DNA from: Pseudomonadota bacterium | GTDB lineage: Bacteria; Pseudomonadota; Gammaproteobacteria; Burkholderiales; Casimicrobiaceae | Length of the DNA: 64,000 nt | Reading direction: 5' to 3' | Assembly (NCBI GenBank): GCA_018241765.1 | Contig: JAFEDD010000015.1 | Location: 1-64,000, forward strand | Shown: positions 56,954 to 64,000 of the stretch, in pieces | Numbering within the stretch: the first letter of the stretch is position 1 | Layout of the letters: each line of letters opens with the position of its first letter | Made by a program: the position numbers and the translations under genes | The notes under the pieces: generated by a model | Seen by the model: the letters and a program-made list of their open reading frames with translations, nothing else | Database searches by the model: none | Told to the model about the DNA's origin: nothing

Positions 56954-58267
56954 TCAATGTGCCGCCTGCGCGCTCAGCACGCCGTTGCGGTGGCGGATCA
57001 GGTCGAGCGTGGTCAGCGCCGGCGCGGCGTTGCCCCAAGCGCTGCGAACGTGGTTCAACACGGCCACCAGTTCATCGTCGTTCAAGCGGTGGTAGAACGG
57101 TGGCATGCCCCAGGGCTGCGGGTTGCCGGCGGTCGCGGGCGCGAAACCGCCGGAGAGCACCACACGAAACAGGTTGGCTGAGTTGCCCATCAGCACCGTG
57201 CGGTTGCCCAGCAGCGCCGGATAGGCGCCAGCCTTGCCCTCGCCTTGCTTGCCGTGGCAGTCGGCGCAAAGCTCGCCGTAGCGCTCGGCGCCGAGTCCCG
57301 CCGCCACGGGTCTGGCCGACGACACGGCCGGCGCCGATGGCTGGAACGTCGCGCCGCGCGTGACCGGCAGCGCCTTCAGGTACGTCGCCATCGCCCGCGC
57401 GTCGTCGTCGTTCAGGTATTGCGTGCTCTGGAACACCACCTCGGCCATCGGGCCCAGCGCCGAGCCGTGCGCCGACCTGCCCTGTTGCAACCACTGGGCG
57501 ATCTCCTCAAGCGGCCAGTCCGCCACGCTCGCTTCGTCCCGAGCCGTCAGCGACGGCGCGTACCAGTCGTTGCGCGGCATCATGGCGCCATCGTAGGCGT
57601 GCCCCGCGAGCGGCGCGCCGAGCGCATTGCGCGTGCTGTGGCAGGCGCCGCAATGGGCGAGCCCCTGCACGAGGTAGGCGCCGCGTTGCCAGTCGGCTGA
57701 TCGCGTGGTATCGGTTGCCGGGCTGGCCGGTTTGAAGTAGAGCCGTCGCCACGCCGCCAGCGCCAGCACGCTGTCGTAGGGGAAGGCGAGCGCATGCGCC
57801 GTGTTCACGCGATGCACCGGCGGCACGCGCTGGCGCAGATAGGCGAAGATCGCGTCCGAATCTTCGCGCGTCAATCGCGTGAAGTTCGGGTACGGGAACG
57901 CCGGGTACAGCGGCCGCCCGTCGCGCGAGCGGCCCTCATGCAGCGCGCGGTAGAAGGCGTCGGCCGACCACTCGCCGATGCCGGTGGCGGGGTCGGGCGT
58001 CAGGTTGCCGGCGATGACGGCGCCGAACGGTGTGTCCACCGGGTGACCACCGGCATAGGGTGCGCCACCTCGCGCCGTGTGGCAACCGGCACAGTTGCCG
58101 ATGCGCGCAAGGTATTCCCCGCGCTCGATTTGCGCTGGCGTTGCCGCCACCGGCGCGCTCGTCCGCTCGATCGCGCTGTGCCCGTCGATCTCCAGCCACA
58201 ACGCGACACCTGCCGCGAGCGCAGAGAGCGCAAGCAGGCCCGACACCACCCACCACGCGCGCTTCAT
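56954..58267 (-). CDS. Tri-haem membrane-anchored cytochrome c
   Basis: A 437-aa protein with an N-terminal hydrophobic anchor (residues 4-25). Three haem motifs, CAGCH (59), CGACH (about 204) and CADCH (about 332), identify a triple cytochrome c of the type that serves as electron acceptor in alcohol or sugar dehydrogenases. Segments GHPVDTPFGAVIAGNLTPD and LTREDSDAIFAYLR are typical of these subunits. No dehydrogenase is next to it, so the donor is unclear. Its ATG overlaps the stop of the diheme gene (ATGA). Confidence 0.9.
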   Translation of the reverse strand: MKRAWWVVSGLLALSALAAGVALWLEIDGHSAIERTSAPVAATPAQIERGEYLARIGNCAGCHTARGGAPYAGGHPVDTPFGAVIAGNLTPDPATGIGEWSADAFYRALHEGRSRDGRPLYPAFPYPNFTRLTREDSDAIFAYLRQRVPPVHRVNTAHALAFPYDSVLALAAWRRLYFKPASPATDTTRSADWQRGAYLVQGLAHCGACHSTRNALGAPLAGHAYDGAMMPRNDWYAPSLTARDEASVADWPLEEIAQWLQQGRSAHGSALGPMAEVVFQSTQYLNDDDARAMATYLKALPVTRGATFQPSAPAVSSARPVAAGLGAERYGELCADCHGKQGEGKAGAYPALLGNRTVLMGNSANLFRVVLSGGFAPATAGNPQPWGMPPFYHRLNDDELVAVLNHVRSAWGNAAPALTTLDLIRHRNGVLSAQAAH

Positions 58268-58962
58268 GGCGACACTCCGCCGCACCGAAGCGGCAGCGGC
58301 GCGCTCGGCGCTGCCAACGGCCGGTTGTGCGGCGGCACCGGCTGCGCGGCCAGCCAGGCCGCGACGGCGTCGATGTCGGCCGGCGTCAACGCTTGCGCCA
58401 TCTCACCCATGCAATCCGGCGCCTGCGCCCGGCGCTGGCCCGCGCGCCAGGCGCCGAGCTGGGCGCGCAGGTAGGCCGCCGGCAATCCCAGCAGGCCGGG
58501 AATTGCCGGTGCCACGCCGGTCAAGGGCGTGCCGTGGCACTGCGCGCACGCTGGCAGTTTGCGCGCCGCATCTCCACGCAGCACCAGCGCCTCGCCGCGA
58601 CCCAGCACGTCGGCTGACGCCTTCGGCACGGCGGGCGCCGGGTACGGCAAATCGAGCGCGGAGAAATACGCCGCCATGTCGCGCAGGTACGCATCCGACA
58701 GCGGCTGCAACAAGTGCGTCATCGCCGCGTTATGGCGCCGCCCGTCGCGGAAGTTCAGCAACTGGTGGTACAGATAACCCGAGGGCTTGCCCGCAATGCG
58801 CGGCAGGTATTCGGCGTTGATGGTGCGCCCCTCGGTGCCATGACAGGCGGTGCAGGCGGCGAGCCGCTCGCCGAGATCGGTGGCGGGCGCCGCGTTGGTA
58901 GCCGTCGTTGTCATGAAGAACGACGCGGTCAGAGCGAGCGCCAACGAGAAGCAAAACCGCAT
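58264..58962 (-). CDS. Di-haem cytochrome c (c4-like)
   Basis: A 232-aa exported protein. A signal peptide (1-24, ending TNAAP) precedes two haem motifs, CTACH (37-41) and CAQCH (about 148-152). Two similar halves with YLPRIAGKPSGYLYHQL and ATP-free helices fit cytochrome c4. It is translationally coupled to the following tri-haem cytochrome, so both probably form one electron-transfer unit. Upstream frame readings starting before 58962 are not supported. Confidence 0.88.
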   Translation of the reverse strand: MRFCFSLALALTASFFMTTTATNAAPATDLGERLAACTACHGTEGRTINAEYLPRIAGKPSGYLYHQLLNFRDGRRHNAAMTHLLQPLSDAYLRDMAAYFSALDLPYPAPAVPKASADVLGRGEALVLRGDAARKLPACAQCHGTPLTGVAPAIPGLLGLPAAYLRAQLGAWRAGQRRAQAPDCMGEMAQALTPADIDAVAAWLAAQPVPPHNRPLAAPSAPLPLRCGGVSP

Positions 58963-59154
58963 GGCGCGATTATCTTGCGACCGGTCGCGCCATCGCGTCG
59001 CCGTTCCGGCCTTGCCGCGTGCGATGGCCGCCGCGACGCCACCAACGGTCTTGAGAACCCCCCTGAAAATGTGCGAATAAAATATCATTGTCATGTTGAC
59101 AGGGTGCTTTCGTCCGCCTTGGAGCAACATCATCCAACCAACAGGGAGTGTTAC

Positions 59155-59715
59155 ATGCGCAAGTTTCTGGCGGTAAAAGCGGCTGCCTTCGGCGCCGTCG
59201 CGGTCGCGGTGAGCGGGTGTCAGACCACCAATTCGATTCCGTACAAGGCATCGACCAGCAACATCATTGCGATTCAGCAGTCGTTGCAGGCCCAGAACAA
59301 GAAGGTGGCCGTAGCCGGTGTTTCGATGGCGCCGGGACTGGAGGAAAGTCCGCTTTGCCGGTTGAACGGGCCGATCAAGGTTGCGCCGGGCAAGACGCCG
59401 ACCGAGTACATCAAAGACGCGTTCATCGAGGAACTGTTCGCCGCCGGCGCCTATGACCCCAACTCGGCCAACGCGATCAGCGGCCGCATCGAAGCGCTGA
59501 GCTTCAGTTCGGTCTCACCGGCCAACTGGACCCTCTCGATGAGCGTGAAGTCACCGAACTCGGAGGGCTACACCGTCAGCACGAAATACGCGTTCGACAC
59601 CAGCTGGACGGCAGAGGCCGCCTGCCGCAATGTTGCCGACGCCTTTGGGCCCGCTGTCCAGGATCTGCTGAAGCAGGTCGTCACCCATGCTCGGTTCCCG
59701 GGATTGGCCAAGTAA
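59155..59715 (+). CDS. Putative lipoprotein of unknown function
   Basis: A 186-aa protein. N-terminal hydrophobic residues 8-19 end in lipobox VAVSGC (Cys22), so lipidation is likely. Mature segment has EESPLCRLNGPIKVAPGKTPTEYIKDAF and VSTKYAFDTSWTAEAACRNVADAF. It recalls small outer-membrane lipoproteins with no function; no specific family is recognised. GGGAG lies about seven bases upstream of ATG 59155. Confidence 0.7.
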   Translation: MRKFLAVKAAAFGAVAVAVSGCQTTNSIPYKASTSNIIAIQQSLQAQNKKVAVAGVSMAPGLEESPLCRLNGPIKVAPGKTPTEYIKDAFIEELFAAGAYDPNSANAISGRIEALSFSSVSPANWTLSMSVKSPNSEGYTVSTKYAFDTSWTAEAACRNVADAFGPAVQDLLKQVVTHARFPGLAK

Positions 59716-59900
59716 TCGCCCTCGGGCATACGTCTCGGCGACCCATCCGCGCGTTCCCGCTCGACGTCGTGAGTGGCGATGAAAAGCATGCAGCGAACTC
59801 GCGGGCGGGCATATCCGACGAGCGCCTTGGCGACGGGAACGAGGCCATGCTTTCGCGTCGCTCCGGCCACGCGGGCAACCACCCGTCCAATCCGCCCGAC

Positions 59901-60479
59901 ATGATTGATCCACTCACCTTTCCGATACCGACCGAATTCACCACCCTGCGGTTGATGCTGCGGCCGTTTCGCGTGAGTGATGCGCCAGCGTTGCATGAGG
60001 CGCTGGCCGAGTCGATTGTGGAGCTGCGCCAACATTTGTGGTTTTTGCCTTGGGTGGCGGAGGAGCCAACGCTATCGTCGGCCGAGGTGCGTTGCCGTCG
60101 TGCCGAGGGCAACTTTTTGCTCCGCAACGATCTGGCCTATCTCGCCTTCAACCGCAGCACCGCCCGTCTGGTGGCGTCAGTCGGTTTGCATCGCACCGAC
60201 TGGACGTTGCCGTCGACCGAAGTGGGCTACTGGGTGCGCCGCGGTGAAACGGGCAAGGGTTACGCCTCGGAGTGTGTCAATGCGCTGACCGATTGGGCGT
60301 TGAACGAACTGCGTGCCGTGCGTGTGGCGTTGGTGACCGACGATGACAACGTCGCCTCGCGCGCCGTGGCAGAGCGCTGCGGCTTCACGCTGGAAGGCCT
60401 TCACCGCCATACGACGCGGGGGCCGGATGGCGCGTTGCGGCACAGTGCGGTGTACGCGCGCTTGCCGCAGGGTTCGTAG
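59901..60479 (+). CDS. RimJ/RimL-type GNAT acetyltransferase
   Basis: A 192-aa GNAT enzyme that transfers acetyl from acetyl-CoA. LRLMLRPFRVSDAPALHEA opens the fold; the CoA-binding segment is WVRRGETGKGYASECVNALTDWA, and CGFTLEGLHRHTTRG is motif B. It resembles ribosomal-protein N-terminal acetyltransferases, but the substrate is unknown. ATG 59901 (MIDPLTFP) is preferred over ATG 59769, whose extra 44 residues are unlike the family. Confidence 0.85.
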   Translation: MIDPLTFPIPTEFTTLRLMLRPFRVSDAPALHEALAESIVELRQHLWFLPWVAEEPTLSSAEVRCRRAEGNFLLRNDLAYLAFNRSTARLVASVGLHRTDWTLPSTEVGYWVRRGETGKGYASECVNALTDWALNELRAVRVALVTDDDNVASRAVAERCGFTLEGLHRHTTRGPDGALRHSAVYARLPQGS

Positions 60480-60495
60480 CCTGTGGCGCGCCGTC

Positions 60496-61965
60496 TCACA
60501 ACAGCACGATGTCGTACTGCTCCTGCGCGTAGCCGGGTTCGACTTGCAGGGAAACCGGTTTGCCGATCTCGACGCTCAGTTGCGCGAGGGCGGCGGATTC
60601 GTCGTCGAGCAGCAGATCGATGACGCTTTGCGCGGCCAGCACGCGCAGTTCGCGCGGGTTGAACTGCCGCGCCTCGCGCAGCACTTCGCGCAGGATCGCG
60701 TAGCAGATCGTCTGCGCTGTCTTGATTTCGCCGCGCCCGCTGCATGTCGGACACGGCTCGCACAGGATGTGCGCGAGCGACTCCCGCGTGCGCTTGCGCG
60801 TCATCTCGACCAGGCCGAGGTGCGTGAAGCCGTTGACCGTGAGCCGTGTGCGATCGTTGGCGATGGCGGCGTGCAGCGCGTCGAGCACGGCGGCGCGATG
60901 CTCGGGCAGGTCCATGTCGATGAAGTCGATGATGATGATGCCGCCCAGGTTGCGCAGCCGCAGTTGCCGCGCGATGGTCTGCGCGGCCTCGAGGTTGGTC
61001 TTGAACACCGTGTCGTCGAACGAGCGCACGCCGACGAAGCCGCCGGTGTTGACGTCGATCGTGGTCAGCGCCTCGGTCTGGTCGAAGATCAGGTAGCCCC
61101 CGCTCTTCAGGTCGACGCGGCGGTGCAGCGCGCGCTCGATTTCCTGCTCGATGGCGTAGAGATCGAACAGCGGACGGGCGCCATCGTGCAGTTGGATGCA
61201 CGAGGCGACGGCGGGCGCGTAGCGCTCGGCGAACTCGATCATCTGCCGGTGCGCGCCCGCTGCGTCGACCAGCACGCGGCGCGTGTTGTCGCCGGAGAAA
61301 TCGCGCAGCACACGCTCGGCGAGCGTCAGGTCCTGGTGCACGAGAGCGGCCGGTCGCACGCTGCGGGCGCGGCTTTGCACGTCGGCCCAGAGCTTGGTGA
61401 GGTATTCGACGTCGCGCGCGAGGTCGCTCTCGGTGGCCTTCTCCGCCATCGTGCGGATGATGAAGCCGCCGCGCGTCGCATCGTCCGGCAAGAGGCGCGT
61501 CAGCGTCTGCTTCAGCAGGGTGCGTTCGGACTCCTGCTCGATGCGCTGCGAGATGCCGATGTGCGAATCCTGCGGCAGGTGCACCAGCAGGCGTCCGGCC
61601 AGCGAAATCTGCGTCGACAGTCGCGCGCCCTTGCTGCCGATCGGGTCCTTGATGACTTGCACGAGCAGCGGCTGCCCTTCGGAGAGCAGCTTCTCGATGG
61701 GCTTCGGTGTGCTCTCCGGTGTGTGCTGCGCCTGTCGGAACTCCCAGATGTCGGCGACGTGCAGAAAGGCGGCGCGCTCGAGACCGACATCGATGAACGC
61801 GCTTTGCATGCCGGGCAGCACGCGGGCGACGCGACCGAGATAGATGTTGCCCACCAGACCGCGATGGCTGGCGCGCTCGATGTGCAGTTCTTCGACCACG
61901 CCGTGGTCGAGCACCGCCACGCGCGTCTCTTGCGGCGTGACGTTGATGAGGATCTCTTCAGCCAT
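60496..61965 (-). CDS. rng: Ribonuclease G
   Basis: A 489-aa endoribonuclease of the RNase E/G family that matures the 5' end of 16S rRNA and decays mRNA. The N-terminal S1 part begins EEILINVTPQETRVAVLDHG. Catalytic acidic residues lie in IIIIDFIDMDLPEHR, and the zinc-link cysteines in CEPCPTCSGRGE. No long C-terminal scaffold, hence RNase G rather than RNase E. It closes the nadD-rsfS-rlmH-maf-rng cluster with 118 bp from maf. Confidence 0.95.
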   Translation of the reverse strand: MAEEILINVTPQETRVAVLDHGVVEELHIERASHRGLVGNIYLGRVARVLPGMQSAFIDVGLERAAFLHVADIWEFRQAQHTPESTPKPIEKLLSEGQPLLVQVIKDPIGSKGARLSTQISLAGRLLVHLPQDSHIGISQRIEQESERTLLKQTLTRLLPDDATRGGFIIRTMAEKATESDLARDVEYLTKLWADVQSRARSVRPAALVHQDLTLAERVLRDFSGDNTRRVLVDAAGAHRQMIEFAERYAPAVASCIQLHDGARPLFDLYAIEQEIERALHRRVDLKSGGYLIFDQTEALTTIDVNTGGFVGVRSFDDTVFKTNLEAAQTIARQLRLRNLGGIIIIDFIDMDLPEHRAAVLDALHAAIANDRTRLTVNGFTHLGLVEMTRKRTRESLAHILCEPCPTCSGRGEIKTAQTICYAILREVLREARQFNPRELRVLAAQSVIDLLLDDESAALAQLSVEIGKPVSLQVEPGYAQEQYDIVLL

Positions 61966-62083
61966 GGGCTGACCCCCGCAGGAATTTTCGTTGCGCTCGC
62001 CACCCTCGTCGCGCGAAGGATGGCGAGATCACCGAACACTCGGATCGATGGCGCGATCAGGCGGGTGTCGTCGGGGCGACTCC

Positions 62084-62692
62084 TTACAGCAGGCGGATCT
62101 TGAAGCGCGACAGCAGCATCGAAGTCTCGTACACCGGCAGGCCCATGACGCCCGAGTAGCTGCCTTCGAGCCGCTCGACGAAGATGGCGCCGAGCCCCTG
62201 GATGGCGTAGGCGCCGGCCTTGCCCATCGGCTCGCCACTGGCGATGTAGGCGTCGATCTCGGATTCGAGCAGGTCGCGAAATCGCACCCGCGACACACAG
62301 GTGTCGTGCAGCAGTTGCTTGCCATCGGTGACGGCGACGCAGGTCAGCACCTCGTGGCGCGTGCCGGAGAGCATCTTCAGCATGCGCTTGGCGTCGGCGG
62401 CGTCGCCCGGTTTGCCGAAGATGCTGCCGTTGAAGACGACGATGGTGTCGGCGGCGAGCAGCGGCATCGACGGCAGCCCGCGCTGGCGTGCGCGCAGCAT
62501 GCCGATCTCGGCCTTCATCTTGGCCATGCGCTCGACGTAGATGAACGGGTTTTCGCCGGCCAGCGGCGACTCGTCGATATCGCGGTTACGGTTGCTCTCC
62601 TCGCGCAGCAGCACCGTCTTGCAGGCAACTCCCATCTGTTGCAGCAGTTCGAGGCGGCGTGGGCTTTTCGAAGCCAGATAGATTTCGTTCAT
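62084..62692 (-). CDS. maf: Maf-family nucleoside triphosphate pyrophosphatase
   Basis: A 202-aa Maf/YceF-type pyrophosphatase that hydrolyses non-standard or modified nucleotides. SKSPRRLELLQQMG opens the protein, AADTIVVFNGSIFGKP holds the metal-binding Asp, and AYAIQGLGAIFVERLEGSYSGVMGLP is the C-terminal signature. Standard length. 85 bp downstream of rlmH. Confidence 0.94.
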   Translation of the reverse strand: MNEIYLASKSPRRLELLQQMGVACKTVLLREESNRNRDIDESPLAGENPFIYVERMAKMKAEIGMLRARQRGLPSMPLLAADTIVVFNGSIFGKPGDAADAKRMLKMLSGTRHEVLTCVAVTDGKQLLHDTCVSRVRFRDLLESEIDAYIASGEPMGKAGAYAIQGLGAIFVERLEGSYSGVMGLPVYETSMLLSRFKIRLL

Positions 62693-62777
62693 TCAGGGTA
62701 GCGAAGCGTCGGGTTGGCTTCATGCCAAGGCCGGATCGGCGACGATGCGGTGTTGCTTCGCGTCCCGGCGATGGAAA

Positions 62778-63248
62778 TCAGTCGCGGTGGTAGGGATGGC
62801 CCGATAACAAGCTTAGCGCACGGTAGAGCTGTTCCACCAAAACGATGCGCGCGAGGCCATGCGGCAAGGTCAGTTTCGACAACGACAGCCGGAAGTGTGC
62901 GTTGCTCTTGAAGGTTGCGTCAAGTCCATCCGCGCTACCGATCACGAACGCGGCGGCCGCCGCCTCGCGCTCGAAGTGTTGCAACTGCTCCGCCAGTTCG
63001 CGCGTGGTGAGCGACTCGCCGCGTTCGTCGAGCGCGATGGTCAGGCCGCCACGCGGCAGCTGGCTGCGGATGCGCTCGGCTTCGAGCGCGAGGATCTGCG
63101 CCGCGTTGCGGCCGCCGCTGCGGCGCTCGGGCTTCAGCTCGATCAGTTCGAAGGGCCACTCGGGCGGAAAGCGGCGTGCGTAATCGTTGACGGCGGCGTC
63201 GACCCAGGCCGGCTGCTGGTGGCCGAGCGCGATCAGCCGAAGCCGCAT
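62778..63248 (-). CDS. rlmH: 23S rRNA (pseudouridine1915-N3)-methyltransferase RlmH
   Basis: A 156-aa SPOUT methyltransferase acting on the 50S subunit in a complete 70S ribosome. The SAM pocket is FVIGSADGLDATFKSNA and the end is IVLVEQLYRALSLLSGHPYHRD, as in the family. Starts at ATG 63248, one base after the rsfS stop codon. Confidence 0.97.
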   Translation of the reverse strand: MRLRLIALGHQQPAWVDAAVNDYARRFPPEWPFELIELKPERRSGGRNAAQILALEAERIRSQLPRGGLTIALDERGESLTTRELAEQLQHFEREAAAAAFVIGSADGLDATFKSNAHFRLSLSKLTLPHGLARIVLVEQLYRALSLLSGHPYHRD

Positions 63249-63249
63249 G

Positions 63250-63927
63250 TCAGCTCGTGTGCTTGCGGCTCGCGGGTTTCCTGGCCGCAGGCTTCTTGGC
63301 GGCGATCTTGCGACCGGTGGCGGGGGCGGCGGTGGCCACCGCGTCCGCGCTCGATGTGCGGCGGCGCGTGACCGGCTTGGCGACGGGTTTCGCCGTCGGC
63401 TTTTTGGCGGCGGGTTTTTTGGCGACGGGTGACCGGGCGGTCGACTTGCCAGCGCTGCCGGCCGTGGCGGTTGCCGCGCCTTGCTTCGTGGTGGCGGTGG
63501 CCTTGGTGGCGCGCTTGGCGGCTGGCTTTTTCGCGGCGGCGGCGGGTTTGGCGGCCGCTGTCTTGCTGGCCGGCGCCTTCGTCGCTCGCGGTGCGCGCGT
63601 GGGGGGCGCGGCAGTCCACAATTCTTCGAGGTTGTAGAGCGCGCGAGTGCCCGGCAGCATGATGTGGACGACGAAGTCGGCGCAATCGACCAGCACCCAT
63701 TCGCCGCCTTCCTCGCCTTCGCTGGCGAGCACCTGGCCGCCGGCCGCACGCACGCGATCGGCGACGTTGCGGGCGAGCGCCTTGGTCTGGCGCGCGCTGT
63801 CGGCGGTGGCGATGATGAGGGCGTCGTACATCGCGGTCAGCGTCCGCGTGTCGAGCACCGTGATGTCGCGCGCCTTGATGTCTTCGAGGGCGGTGACGGC
63901 GGCTTTCTGAACTTTATTGAGGCGCAA
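63250..63927 (-). CDS. rsfS: Ribosome silencing factor RsfS with long basic tail
   Basis: A 225-aa protein. The N-terminal 110 residues are a complete RsfS/Iojap domain (KAAVTALEDIKARDITVLDTR, YDALIIATADSARQTKALA, GEWVLVDCADFVVHIML), which binds L14 and blocks subunit joining in starvation. The remaining 115 residues are low-complexity Ala/Lys/Pro/Thr (AAKPAAAAKKPAAKRATKA), like histone H1 tails. Typical RsfS is about 105-130 aa. Start is TTG 63927, overlapping nadD by 14 bases. Confidence 0.92.
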   Translation of the reverse strand: MRLNKVQKAAVTALEDIKARDITVLDTRTLTAMYDALIIATADSARQTKALARNVADRVRAAGGQVLASEGEEGGEWVLVDCADFVVHIMLPGTRALYNLEELWTAAPPTRAPRATKAPASKTAAAKPAAAAKKPAAKRATKATATTKQGAATATAGSAGKSTARSPVAKKPAAKKPTAKPVAKPVTRRRTSSADAVATAAPATGRKIAAKKPAARKPASRKHTS

Positions 63928-64000
63928 GCGATACCTGCCGCAGGCGATACAAGTGATGCGCCCGAATATAGGCCAGCACGGCGGGCGGCAGCAATGCGGC
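63914..64000 (-). CDS. nadD: NadD C-terminus (partial, cut by window end)
   Basis: The last 28 codons read AALLPPAVLAYIRAHHLYR then LRQVSLAPQ and TAA. LPPAVLAYIRxHHLY is the typical C-terminus of nicotinate-nucleotide adenylyltransferase, an NAD biosynthesis enzyme. It is directly upstream of and overlaps rsfS, the usual order. The N-terminal part lies outside the window. Confidence 0.85.
   Translation of the reverse strand, partial: AALLPPAVLAYIRAHHLYRLRQVSLAPQ

Noticed and set aside
59051..59083. Promoter-like TTGAGA and AATAAAAT upstream of the lipoprotein gene at 59155
   Set aside because: AT-rich and plausible, but no pair with good spacing could be fixed.

Overview
The window is high-GC bacterial DNA whose gene content and order point to a betaproteobacterium, probably Burkholderiales or a close relative. 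The markers are mnmG-rsmG-LysE-parA-parB, a dnaA-dnaN-gyrB block, a DUF4390/ntrY/ntrX-like/rsmB cluster, a double-length tandem UvrA, a CysI-DUF934 pair, a DUF3079 protein and a nadD-rsfS-rlmH-maf-rng block. No rRNA, tRNA, prophage or CRISPR array was seen. The organism was inferred only from the sequence.

Layout. 0-2.7 kb: GTP-type PEP carboxykinase and a small cytochrome c. 3-6.8 kb: two DUF1566 secreted proteins, one with an IPTL-CTERM sorting tail, flanking a RayT transposase embedded in REP repeats. 7.1-8.8 kb: a MORN-like exported protein and a zinc peptidase with a peptidoglycan-binding-like domain. 8.8-12.2 kb: a phosphonate- or selenate-type ABC importer. 12.2-13.7 kb: a disturbed segment with a second parB 3' end, a coding remnant and a secreted protein. 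13.7-19.4 kb: parB, parA, LysE, rsmG and mnmG with two parS sites. 19.4-31.3 kb: a membrane protein, Tex, a delta-60 repeat protein, MscS, a dehydratase, arginase, DegV, a 94-bp tandem array, a lipoprotein and a radical SAM protein. 31.4-34.2 kb: sulfite/nitrite reductase with DUF934, and a low-molecular-weight phosphatase. 34.3-39.7 kb: gyrB, dnaN, the likely oriC, and dnaA. 39.7-46.6 kb: an EamA transporter, a two-component pair, DUF4390, rsmB and rnk. 46.8-54.3 kb: EcsC, DUF3079 and the giant uvrA with a LexA-like box. 54.3-60.5 kb: a subtilisin-like protease, peptidase E, two multihaem cytochromes, a lipoprotein and an acetyltransferase. 60.5-64 kb: rng, maf, rlmH, rsfS and the tail of nadD.

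Genes that work together: dnaA/dnaN/gyrB with oriC start and support replication; ParA, ParB and parS move origins apart; PhnD-C-E-E form one importer; CysI with DUF934 reduce sulfite; the NtrY/NtrX-like pair is translationally coupled to DUF4390 and rsmB; RsfS and RlmH both act on the large ribosomal subunit.

The most unusual feature is the repeat load. There is (i) a family of roughly 120-bp long imperfect palindromes with compensatory changes, five full copies and several partial ones; (ii) a REP/RayT island; (iii) a 94-bp tandem array whose units alternate between two types; (iv) 91-bp direct repeats next to parS; and (v) repeats that entered the uvrA reading frame and are translated as linkers.
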